This document shows, one piece after another, positions 1 to 5,587 of a DNA stretch of 8,820 bases. This stretch comes from Sphingomonas sp. Its GTDB lineage: Bacteria; Pseudomonadota; Alphaproteobacteria; Sphingomonadales; Sphingomonadaceae. The notes beneath the pieces were generated by a model. The model did no database searches. It was not told where the DNA came from and saw nothing but the letters and a program-made list of their open reading frames with translations. The stretch lies in NCBI GenBank assembly GCA_013812805.1, contig JACCSV010000206.1:1-8820 (forward strand), in the 5' to 3' direction. A program made the position numbers and the translations under genes. The stretch's first letter is position 1. Each line of letters starts with the position of its first letter.

Positions 1-585
1 AGCGACTTCTCGCCGGCCAAGAAGAAGGCGCTTGTCGCCCATCAATATCTGCCGAGCGTCAAGGTGGCGTTCGAAAGCCCGCGCTTCTGGGAGCGCGACG
101 ACGATGTTTACGGCGGCCTCGCCTGGACCGATCGGGCAAACGAAAACCTGATCTACCCTTCGGACCGGTTCAACGATGACAAGGGTGTGCTGGTCGCTGC
201 CTACGCGGCCGGCTGGACCAACCGGGACAATCCGCAAAAATTCGCGGCGATGAGCCACGACGAGCGGCTGCGGGTCTCCCGGGAGTCGGTCGAGGCGCTG
301 CATCCGGGAAGGTCGCGGCTGCTGTCGAAGGGCGCGACCGTCGCTTGGGGGCTCACCCCCTGGTCCGAAGGCGTCGGCCCAATGTGGCCCGGCGGACCCG
401 GCAGCACCGAGGGAAGGCCCGGCTATGCCGAGCTGCTCAAGCCCGAAGGGCCGATCATCTTTGCCGGCGAGCACCTCAGCTATCAGGGGACTTGGCAGGA
501 AGGCGCGGCCCTGTCGGCGCACGAAGCGCTCAAGCTGCTTCAGTCGGTGGCCGCGGAGCGGGGGCGGGTACGTGCTGCCGCTTGA
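1..585 (+). CDS. Flavin monoamine oxidase family protein, C-terminal part
   Basis: Reading frame 1 is open from the first base, so the gene starts upstream of the window and 194 C-terminal residues are seen. Residues 151-169 of the fragment (PIIFAGEHLSYQGTWQEGA) match the C-terminal FAD-contacting segment of flavin amine oxidases, in which the FAGEH stretch and a following aromatic/G-x-x-E-G-A pattern line the flavin. The WTNR and GLTPWSEGVGPMW stretches upstream fit the substrate-domain end of the same family. Members oxidise amines or amino acids to imines, releasing hydrogen peroxide. The substrate cannot be read from this end, and the N-terminal Rossmann motif lies outside the window. The symporter gene starts 66 bases downstream on the same strand with no terminator between, so co-transcription is possible. 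The family call is firm; the specific activity is not. Confidence 0.85.
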   Translation, partial: SDFSPAKKKALVAHQYLPSVKVAFESPRFWERDDDVYGGLAWTDRANENLIYPSDRFNDDKGVLVAAYAAGWTNRDNPQKFAAMSHDERLRVSRESVEALHPGRSRLLSKGATVAWGLTPWSEGVGPMWPGGPGSTEGRPGYAELLKPEGPIIFAGEHLSYQGTWQEGAALSAHEALKLLQSVAAERGRVRAAA

Positions 586-622
586 CGCGGCCTTATTGTT
601 CCGGTCGAGGAGCGAGATGCGA

Positions 623-636
623 AGATCGTTCGATCT
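623..636. promoter_or_regulatory. Short inverted repeat ahead of the symporter gene
   Basis: AGATCG-TT-CGATCT is a perfect 6+2+6 inverted repeat ending 15 bases before the symporter ATG. It could be a binding site for a dimeric regulator, or a small hairpin just upstream of the ribosome binding site. It is a single copy and no regulator gene of a matching type is adjacent, so this is only a candidate. Confidence 0.25.
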
Positions 637-651
637 AGGCGGGGAGTGCAC

Positions 652-1971
652 ATGAGCGAGCCTGCAAAAGCCGCCTCGCCGGCCATTCGAGCTCCCAATG
701 CCTGGCTGGTGCTGGCCGCGCTTGTGGTCGGGCTGTTGCTTGGAATCGCCGCCCGGAGCATGGCCGGCGGCGCCCCGGACAGCGTGCTGGCGGTGGCAAC
801 GACGGTCGGGTCCTTGTGGCTCGACGCGCTCAAGATGACGGTCATCCCGCTCGTCGTCGCACTGCTGATCACCGGCGTCGCGCAAAACGCCGAAGCTGCG
901 CGGGCCGGGCGGGTGGCCGGGCGAACGGTATTGTGGATCGTCATTATCTGCACCGTCTCGGCGATCCTCGGCATGCTGTTGATGCAGCTGCTGGTCGGTG
1001 CCTTCCCGTTGTCGGGGGGCGCAGCAAGCGCGCTGCAGTCGGCAATCGTCGGGGTTGCCCCGACCGCGACGAACGCTCCGGTCGCCGGCGCGGCCGACAT
1101 CTTCGGCGGCATCATCCCTGACAATGTCGTTGCCGCCGCCTCCAACGGCGAAATTCTGCCGCTCGTCGTCTTCTCGCTGCTGTTCGCTCTGGCGCTGTCG
1201 CAAATAGCCGCCGCCAGGCGCGCCAACCTGATCGGCTTCTTCGCCGCCGTCGCCGACGTCTTGCTGGTGATTATCGGCTGGGTGCTGTGGCTTGCGCCAA
1301 TCGGCATCTTGGCACTTGCCTTCGTTCTTGGTTCCTCGGCCGGCGACGCCGCATTCGCGGCGCTTGGCCATTACATATTGCTGGTCTCGATCGTCGGGGT
1401 CGCGGTGACCCTTCTGGCCTATCCGCTCGCAGTCTTCCGGGGCGGCATCCCCTTCACCACCTTCGCGCGGGGGATGCTTCCGCCGCAGAGCGTCGCCGTC
1501 TCGACCCGGTCCTCGCTCGCCTCGCTGCCGGCAATGCTCGCCAGCGCCCGCCAGCTGGGCGTGCGTGAAGAAGTCGCCGACGTGGCGCTGCCGATATCGG
1601 TTGCGCTGTTCCGGGCGACCGGGCCGGCAATGAACGTGGCGGTCGCAGTCTATGTCGCGCATTTGCTCGGGCTCGACCCGACCACCGGCCAGATCATCGC
1701 CGCAACCGCGGTCGGAGCGGTCATGAGCTATGCCGCGATCAGCCTGCCCGGCGAGGTCTCCTTCATCAGCTCGATTGCGCCGGTGGCGATGGCGCTGGGC
1801 GCGCCGATCGAGCCTCTGGCGCTGCTGGTGGCGGTGGAAATGGTGCCGGACGTCGTCCGAACGCTCGGCAATGTCACATTCGACGTTGCGGTAACGACTG
1901 TCGTTGACCGTGAGACTGCCGAGGATTCCGCCGCTCAGCGGCCGGCGATGGCGCGCACCCGGTCGGAATAG
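652..1971 (+). CDS. Dicarboxylate/amino acid:cation symporter (DAACS family)
   Basis: This 439-residue integral membrane protein is of the GltPh/DctA type, which takes up C4-dicarboxylates or acidic/neutral amino acids with Na+ or H+. The start is the ATG at 652 rather than the in-frame GTG at 646, because GGGGAG at 640-645 sits six bases before the ATG. Hydrophobic helices fill the length. Hairpin 1 carries a serine-rich motif S284-T-R-S-S-L-A-S-L-P293. The last helix has E396, D400, R403-T404, N407 and D411, matching the ligand and sodium residues of GltPh (D390, D394, R397-T398, N401, D405), with Glu in place of the first Asp. The NMDGT motif of helix 7 is absent: the aligned stretch reads F320-R-A-T-G324, followed by PAMN. 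This points to a divergent subfamily with an unknown substrate. The 3' end overlaps the convergent response regulator by 37 bases. Confidence 0.88.
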   Translation: MSEPAKAASPAIRAPNAWLVLAALVVGLLLGIAARSMAGGAPDSVLAVATTVGSLWLDALKMTVIPLVVALLITGVAQNAEAARAGRVAGRTVLWIVIICTVSAILGMLLMQLLVGAFPLSGGAASALQSAIVGVAPTATNAPVAGAADIFGGIIPDNVVAAASNGEILPLVVFSLLFALALSQIAAARRANLIGFFAAVADVLLVIIGWVLWLAPIGILALAFVLGSSAGDAAFAALGHYILLVSIVGVAVTLLAYPLAVFRGGIPFTTFARGMLPPQSVAVSTRSSLASLPAMLASARQLGVREEVADVALPISVALFRATGPAMNVAVAVYVAHLLGLDPTTGQIIAATAVGAVMSYAAISLPGEVSFISSIAPVAMALGAPIEPLALLVAVEMVPDVVRTLGNVTFDVAVTTVVDRETAEDSAAQRPAMARTRSE

Positions 1972-2684
1972 AGGCGGCCGACCGGCTGTTCGGTCTCGTC
2001 GGCGAGCCGGGCAATCCAGCGTCCCGAGGGGTTGCGGCTGAAGCCGGTGATGAAATCCTTGCGGACGATCGCGGAGCGGTGCAGCCGGACGAACAGGTCC
2101 GGATCGAGCCCGTCTTCGAGCGCGGTCATCGAATGGTGAACGAGCCAGCTGCGGCGGCCGACGTGGAGGCGCATGTAATCGCGCTCGGCCGAGACTCGAG
2201 TGACGTCGCGCGCGGCGATCCGCACCAGCCCGCTCAAGTCCGACGCCCAGAACTCGTCGATCCATTTCGACGCCGCCTGCGATGTCGCTGCATCGTCCCG
2301 GCGGTGCTCGACATAATCCCGGGCGCGATCGAGCGCCCGTTGCAACCGCGCCGGCTCGACCGGCTTCATCAGATAGTCGACGGCGGCAACTTCGAAGGCA
2401 GCGACGGCGAACTGGTCGAAGGCGGTGACGAACACCACTGCGGGCTGCGGCTTCTGACCGGCGAGCGTTCGCGCCACCTGGATCCCGTCGAGGCCCGGCA
2501 TGGCGATGTCGAGCAGAAGCACGTCGGGCGAGAGCTCTTCGGACAGGGTTATGGCCGATTCTCCGTCTGCAGCAGTGCCGACCAGGCTCGCGCCCCGCGC
2601 GCGCGCCAGCAGCAGCTGCAGTCGCTCGGTCGCGAGCGGCTCATCATCCGCGATCAGCACTCGGAGCGGCACTACGTCAGCCAT
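1935..2684 (-). CDS. LytTR-family response regulator (LytR/AlgR type)
   Basis: This 249-residue cytoplasmic transcription factor is the output partner of the kinase encoded just upstream. The N-terminal receiver domain (about residues 7-125) has the acidic pair D13-D14, phosphoacceptor D59 in LLLDIAMPG, T87 and K107-P108. A linker leads to a C-terminal LytTR DNA-binding domain (about 152-248) with the typical RVSAERDYMRLHV and FVRLHRSAIVR stretches. LytTR proteins bind direct repeats in promoters and often control cell-envelope, exopolysaccharide or transport genes. Its ATG overlaps the kinase stop codon region by 8 bases, which implies translational coupling. The 3' end overlaps the 3' end of the convergent symporter gene by 37 bases. 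All phosphorylation residues are intact, so it should be functional. The target genes are unknown; the adjacent symporter is a plausible but unproven target. Confidence 0.93.
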   Translation of the reverse strand: MADVVPLRVLIADDEPLATERLQLLLARARGASLVGTAADGESAITLSEELSPDVLLLDIAMPGLDGIQVARTLAGQKPQPAVVFVTAFDQFAVAAFEVAAVDYLMKPVEPARLQRALDRARDYVEHRRDDAATSQAASKWIDEFWASDLSGLVRIAARDVTRVSAERDYMRLHVGRRSWLVHHSMTALEDGLDPDLFVRLHRSAIVRKDFITGFSRNPSGRWIARLADETEQPVGRLYSDRVRAIAGR

Positions 2685-3891
2685 GTTTCTCGACTGGCAT
2701 CGTCAACGTCACCTTGTACCCCCCTTCCGCGATCGGGCCGAAGCGGCACTGGGCGCGGCTGCCGAAGCGGGCGTCGAGGCGCTGGCAGACGTTGGCGAGG
2801 CCAAGGCCGGTTCCTTCGTGTGTGGCGACCGGCAGTTGCAACCGGCCAGCCTTGGCGAGCCGGTTGGTGACGCTGACCCGCATCCGCTCGTCGGGAAGCG
2901 GCTCGGCCTCGATCCGGATCAGCATCTTCTTGCGGTTGTTCGAGACGCCATATTTGATCGCATTCTCGACGATCGGCTGAAGGATCAGCGCCGGAAGCGC
3001 GGCGTCGCTGAGGTCATCGGGGACCTCGATCTCGACGTGCAGCCGATCCGGGAAACGGGTCGTCTCGATGTCGAGATACAGCCGCTGCAGATCGATTTCC
3101 TGCGCCAGCGTCACGTCGGCGGCCGGGTCGAGTGACAGACTGGTACGAAAAAAGGTGGAAAGCGCCAGGAGCATGGCTTCGGCGCGGTCGCTGCGCCCGC
3201 TCATTACCAGCGACGACAGCGAATTGAGGGTGTTGAACAGGAAGTGCGGGTTGACCTGGTAGCGCAGCGCCCGGACCTGCGCGGCCTGCGCCGCGGCTTC
3301 CGCGTCGGCGGCGCGGCGGCGGGCGCCATGGGCTTCGTTCTGGGCGACGCTGGCGATGTAGAACGCGCTCCAGGCAGCGAAGAAAAAGAACCAGATGACG
3401 GCGGTGTCGGCCGCGTAGCGAAGCCGCTCATTGGCATCGAGCTGGCCCAGCTTGGGCAAAGTGAGAACCAGCGGCTCGTCAGCCTTGCGCTCGATGCGGA
3501 TCGAACGGCCTTGGCCGACGATCACCGACCCCTCCTTGGTCTGGTAGCGGAATTCCTCGCGGCTTTCGCGCATCCGGTCCTGCAGCAGGATCAGGATTGC
3601 GGCCATGCCGCAGGCGGCGACGAACGAGGCGCCGCCTGCAATCAGCGCGCGGTTGCGAATGCCGCGGCCGCTGCCGATTAGCGCGACCGCGACATAGACG
3701 AGGCCGGTGAGCACCACCCCGACGCTAATCGTCACCAGCTTGTTCTGAAGGACCGTGCCGGGATCGTCGCCGAGCATCGCCCGGGCCACCACCGTCAGCG
3801 TGTAGACGGCCCAGAAGCCGCCGATCGACTTGGCTGCAAGCGGCCAGTCGGCGAACCGGGCGGTTACGAGCGGGTGGCGAAGCGGACGCAT
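2677..3891 (-). CDS. Membrane sensor histidine kinase (LytS/AlgZ type, His_kinase family)
   Basis: This 404-residue sensor kinase is paired with the LytTR regulator. Four hydrophobic segments lie at about residues 23-40, 52-72, 82-103 and 160-183. With the N-terminus inside, the roughly 55-residue stretch 104-159 would face the periplasm and act as the sensing loop. A short Ala/Arg-rich coiled coil (187-208) leads to the H-box with H216 in YQVNPHFLFNTLN, the hallmark of this kinase family. The ATPase domain has the N-box VENAIKYGV (N310) and the glycine box GTGLGLANV (360-368). The usual D-x-G box is replaced by VTNRL (341-345), a variation I recall from AlgZ-like kinases. The ATG at 3889-3891 has only a weak Shine-Dalgarno upstream. 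It is divergent from the small acidic protein, sharing a 149-base intergenic region. The stimulus is unknown. Confidence 0.9.
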   Translation of the reverse strand: MRPLRHPLVTARFADWPLAAKSIGGFWAVYTLTVVARAMLGDDPGTVLQNKLVTISVGVVLTGLVYVAVALIGSGRGIRNRALIAGGASFVAACGMAAILILLQDRMRESREEFRYQTKEGSVIVGQGRSIRIERKADEPLVLTLPKLGQLDANERLRYAADTAVIWFFFFAAWSAFYIASVAQNEAHGARRRAADAEAAAQAAQVRALRYQVNPHFLFNTLNSLSSLVMSGRSDRAEAMLLALSTFFRTSLSLDPAADVTLAQEIDLQRLYLDIETTRFPDRLHVEIEVPDDLSDAALPALILQPIVENAIKYGVSNNRKKMLIRIEAEPLPDERMRVSVTNRLAKAGRLQLPVATHEGTGLGLANVCQRLDARFGSRAQCRFGPIAEGGYKVTLTMPVEKHG

Positions 3892-3982
3892 TCACGATGC
3901 TTACCCGATTGCGCGGAGTTCGGCATGGGGTCGCGGCAATGTTCGCAGAAGCAGCCGCGCTGCCTGTCGAAAGGAGCGCGCG

Positions 3983-4008
3983 GGAACGGCGGTTGCCGGC
4001 CGCTCGTT
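3983..4008 (+). promoter_or_regulatory. Candidate EcfG (general stress sigma factor) promoter
   Basis: GGAAC at 3983-3987 and CGTT at 4005-4008 are separated by exactly 17 bases, matching the alphaproteobacterial EcfG consensus GGAAC-N16/17-CGTT. Transcription would begin around 4014-4017, leaving a leader of about 25 bases before the TTG start at 4041, with the ribosome binding site inside it. Other GGAAC or reverse-complement matches seen in the window lack a correctly spaced partner. The position directly ahead of a short gene is what makes this match convincing. Activity itself is not shown. Confidence 0.6.
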
Positions 4009-4040
4009 CAACTCTCGCAATCTGGCTTTGGAGACCGACC

Positions 4041-4286
4041 TTGGGAAACAGCAACGACAATACTCGCCGGCCGCCCCCCGCCGTCCTCAGCGGGGCCCCG
4101 GATGAGGAGCTTGAGAACAAGCTGAAACGTGACCCCGACGACAAGGACGCCAAGGTCGATGTCGGCAGCGACCAGTCGATGGACGCCTCGGATCCGCCAT
4201 CGGTGGTGCGGCCGGGCAACAACGAGCCGGCGCCGTCGTCGACCTCACCCGCCGAGACCGGCGGGGACGGCGGCTCGTGCGATTGA
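4041..4286 (+). CDS. Small acidic, probably disordered protein with an SxxASDPP motif
   Basis: The gene encodes 81 residues from a TTG start at 4041, chosen because GGAGA at 4030-4034 lies six bases before it. The in-frame ATG at 3897 would add an Arg/Ala-rich stretch that does not look like protein and would overlap the promoter. The sequence is very hydrophilic, rich in Asp, Glu, Pro, Ser, Gly and Asn, with no hydrophobic core, so it is probably unstructured. Residues 44-53 read DQSMDASDPP. This resembles the (E/D)-S-F-P-A-S-D-P-P motif I recall from many short uncharacterised bacterial proteins. The gene is preceded by a good EcfG-type promoter, suggesting induction in general stress. It is divergent from the kinase gene. 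No function is known to me; the coding call rests on the ribosome binding site, promoter and motif together. Confidence 0.68.
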   Translation: MGNSNDNTRRPPPAVLSGAPDEELENKLKRDPDDKDAKVDVGSDQSMDASDPPSVVRPGNNEPAPSSTSPAETGGDGGSCD

Positions 4287-4288
4287 TT

Positions 4289-4308
4289 TTGTTGCCGTAA
4301 ATCAACAA
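4289..4308 (+). repeat. Small inverted repeat after the acidic protein gene
   Basis: TTGTTG (4289-4294) and CAACAA (4303-4308) form a 6-bp inverted repeat with an 8-base loop, starting three bases after the stop codon. There is no T-tract on the plus-strand side and the stem is AT-rich, so it would be a poor terminator at best. The rest of the gap up to about 4420 holds no motif I can support. Confidence 0.25.
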
Positions 4309-4422
4309 TCCACAGCTATCGACACGCCGTGACATTTTAACGTTGCCGCCGGCCCCTCCCTCTGATTCAATACTGAACGGGGGTGGGACAAGTGGTTAAG
4401 CGATTTGCAACCATGACAGCCG

Positions 4423-4458
4423 CATGATCCCGCTGAGGCAAAAGGAGTCGGGATCATG
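4423..4458 (+). promoter_or_regulatory. Start-codon hairpin with the ribosome binding site in its loop
   Basis: CATGATCCCG (4423-4432) is perfectly complementary to CGGGATCATG (4449-4458). The 10-bp stem would enclose a 16-base loop that carries the Shine-Dalgarno AGGAG (4443-4447). The start codon ATG (4456-4458) is the last part of the stem, so in folded mRNA it would be paired. The 10-base GATCATGATC (4452-4461) is itself a palindrome and could offer a competing fold. The arrangement could throttle translation or respond to temperature or a protein. Alternatively the repeat may be an operator in DNA. Confidence 0.45.
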
Positions 4459-5007
4459 ATCACGAGGACCAGCCAGCCGGCCAACGGCGCGTTGCTGCTC
4501 TCGGAAATGAAAGAGTTCGGTGGCTTTGCGAAGGCCACGCAGCGGTATGTGCGCCGCTCGCTGGACGTCGCTTACGGCCGCCGCGACCCGATCGAATGCT
4601 GGGCCCGCGACGAAGGCGAAGCCGCCTCGATCCGCGCCCAGGCTCGCCTCTACAAGCAGCTCGACCACCTGCGCATGCAGGTTCCCGACGACAGCGGCCT
4701 CGACATGATCGAGCCCTTCATTGGCACCCTGATCACGCTGTCCGCCTTCGACCTCGGCCAGGACCGGCTGCCCAATTTCGCCGCCTACCGCTTCCTTTAC
4801 GAGCGCCTGGTCGGCGCCGCCTCGCGCCCGTGGCTGCCGGCAGCATTCTGCGCGGCAGCGGCGCTTCCGCATCTCCACCCCGACCGCCGCCGCACGCTTC
4901 TGCAGTCGATCAGCGAGAGCGCCGCGACCGCGCCCGGCTGGTCGAACCGCGAACCGGCATTCTGGCCGGAGTGGGTCGAGAAGGTGGACCTCCCCGCTGC
5001 CGCTTAG
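4456..5007 (+). CDS. Hypothetical protein, 183 residues
   Basis: I do not recognise this protein. The ATG at 4456 has a good ribosome binding site (AGGAG, 4443-4447, eight bases away); the next Met (4507) has none. The sequence looks soluble and mainly helical. A basic stretch lies near the start (residues about 24-40, ATQRYVRRSLDVAYGRR), acidic and aromatic residues follow, and a moderately hydrophobic part (about 75-138) contains Pro-Trp-Leu-Pro. There are no clear transmembrane helices, no signal peptide, no cysteine pairs and no enzyme motif that I can see. The C-terminus is Trp-rich (W156, W163, W166). Third-position GC is like its neighbours, which supports real coding. It has its own leader with a start-codon hairpin, and is followed by the REP-like palindrome. 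It is probably transcribed alone. Confidence 0.72.
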   Translation: MITRTSQPANGALLLSEMKEFGGFAKATQRYVRRSLDVAYGRRDPIECWARDEGEAASIRAQARLYKQLDHLRMQVPDDSGLDMIEPFIGTLITLSAFDLGQDRLPNFAAYRFLYERLVGAASRPWLPAAFCAAAALPHLHPDRRRTLLQSISESAATAPGWSNREPAFWPEWVEKVDLPAAA

Positions 5008-5026
5008 GCTTCGTATTCGGGCTCGG

Positions 5027-5088
5027 CATTGCGAGGAGCGTTAGCGACGCGGCAATCCAGCTGGATTGCTTCGCTCCTGCTTGCAATG
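5027..5088. repeat. REP-like intergenic palindrome
   Basis: This imperfect inverted repeat of about 62 bases has outer arms CATTGC...GAGCG and CGCTCC...GCAATG. Its centre is a perfect 18-bp palindrome, GCAATCCAGCTGGATTGC, at 5052-5069. The same wording (CATTGCGAGGAGCG...GCAATCCAG) is familiar to me as a dispersed intergenic repeat in sphingomonads and other alphaproteobacteria. It lies between the 3' ends of two convergent genes (stops at 5007 and 5093). There it could fold in either transcript, protect 3' ends and limit read-through. There is no T-tract, so it is not a classical terminator. Confidence 0.7.
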
Positions 5089-5092
5089 ACGA

Positions 5093-5587
5093 CTAGGTTT
5101 CAGCCTTCACTGACGGATACAATTTCGCAAGCTGCCGGAGCGTGTCTTCGGCGTTCTTGTGATGGACAAAAATCCCGCCGGTTTCCTCCCAAAGCTGGCG
5201 GTGGTTTTCGCGGTCGTCGACCAGCACGTCGCCTTCTTGCATGTGCAGATGTTTCTTGCGCGCCATGGTCGTGATGATCGGCACCCCGGGGAAATGCTCG
5301 GCCGCCCAACGCTCCTTTTGCGGGGCAGCCCACTTGCCGAGCGGTAGCCCGGTGAGGATCGTCGGCTGCAGATGCTTGACGCCTTCGAACAATCGCTGCG
5401 CGTCGGGCATTTCGGGAAGGTCGCCGTAGAAATTGCCGGAGCGAGCCAGCCGCTTCCAGAACTCGCCGTTGCCGTGCCGCGCCTGGAAGGCGGCCGGCTT
5501 CATGCCGAGAAGCGCCTGGGTGCCGGCATCGAAGTCGGCGAGCACCCCGTCGCAATCGAGGAACAGGTGCGGCTGGCTGCCCGACAT
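5093..5587 (-). CDS. HAD-superfamily hydrolase (5'-nucleotidase-like phosphatase)
   Basis: This 164-residue soluble protein has the four HAD motifs. Motif I is D11-x-D13-G-V-L-x-D18, where D11 would be the nucleophile. Motif II is T79 in ILTGLP. Motif III is a lysine, probably K111 or K112 in MARKKH. Motif IV is D124-D125 in VLVDDR. The short cap between motifs I and II (FWKRLARSGNFYGDLPEMP) resembles the deoxyribonucleotidase/NT5C-type HAD enzymes, which remove phosphate from nucleotides; the substrate here is not known. The ATG at 5585-5587 overlaps the upstream gene's stop as TGATG, so the two are almost certainly translated together. A longer open frame up to 5764 encodes Arg-rich non-protein-like sequence and was not used. 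The pairing with a 2H-type phosphoesterase suggests a joint role on a cyclic or terminal phosphate substrate, which is inference. Confidence 0.87.
   Translation of the reverse strand: MSGSQPHLFLDCDGVLADFDAGTQALLGMKPAAFQARHGNGEFWKRLARSGNFYGDLPEMPDAQRLFEGVKHLQPTILTGLPLGKWAAPQKERWAAEHFPGVPIITTMARKKHLHMQEGDVLVDDRENHRQLWEETGGIFVHHKNAEDTLRQLAKLYPSVKAET

Noticed and set aside
540..1307. Minus-strand open frame of 255 codons opposite the symporter
   Set aside because: Low-complexity Ala/Ser/Thr translation with no ribosome binding site; it is a shadow of the membrane protein's codons.
2079..2870. Plus-strand open frame opposite the response regulator and kinase
   Set aside because: It crosses two well-supported genes on the other strand and its translation has no recognisable motif.
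3897..4286. Longer ATG start for the small acidic protein
   Set aside because: The extra 48 residues are Arg/Ala-rich and unlike the rest, would span the EcfG-type promoter, and have no ribosome binding site. The TTG at 4041 does.
4306..4315. CAATCCACAG as a DnaA box
   Set aside because: The first two positions do not match TTATCCACA, it is single-copy, and no origin features are near.
4397..4412. TTAA-N7-GCAAC as a CtrA site
   Set aside because: Only one half-site matches TTAA-N7-TTAA, so it is too weak to report as a feature.
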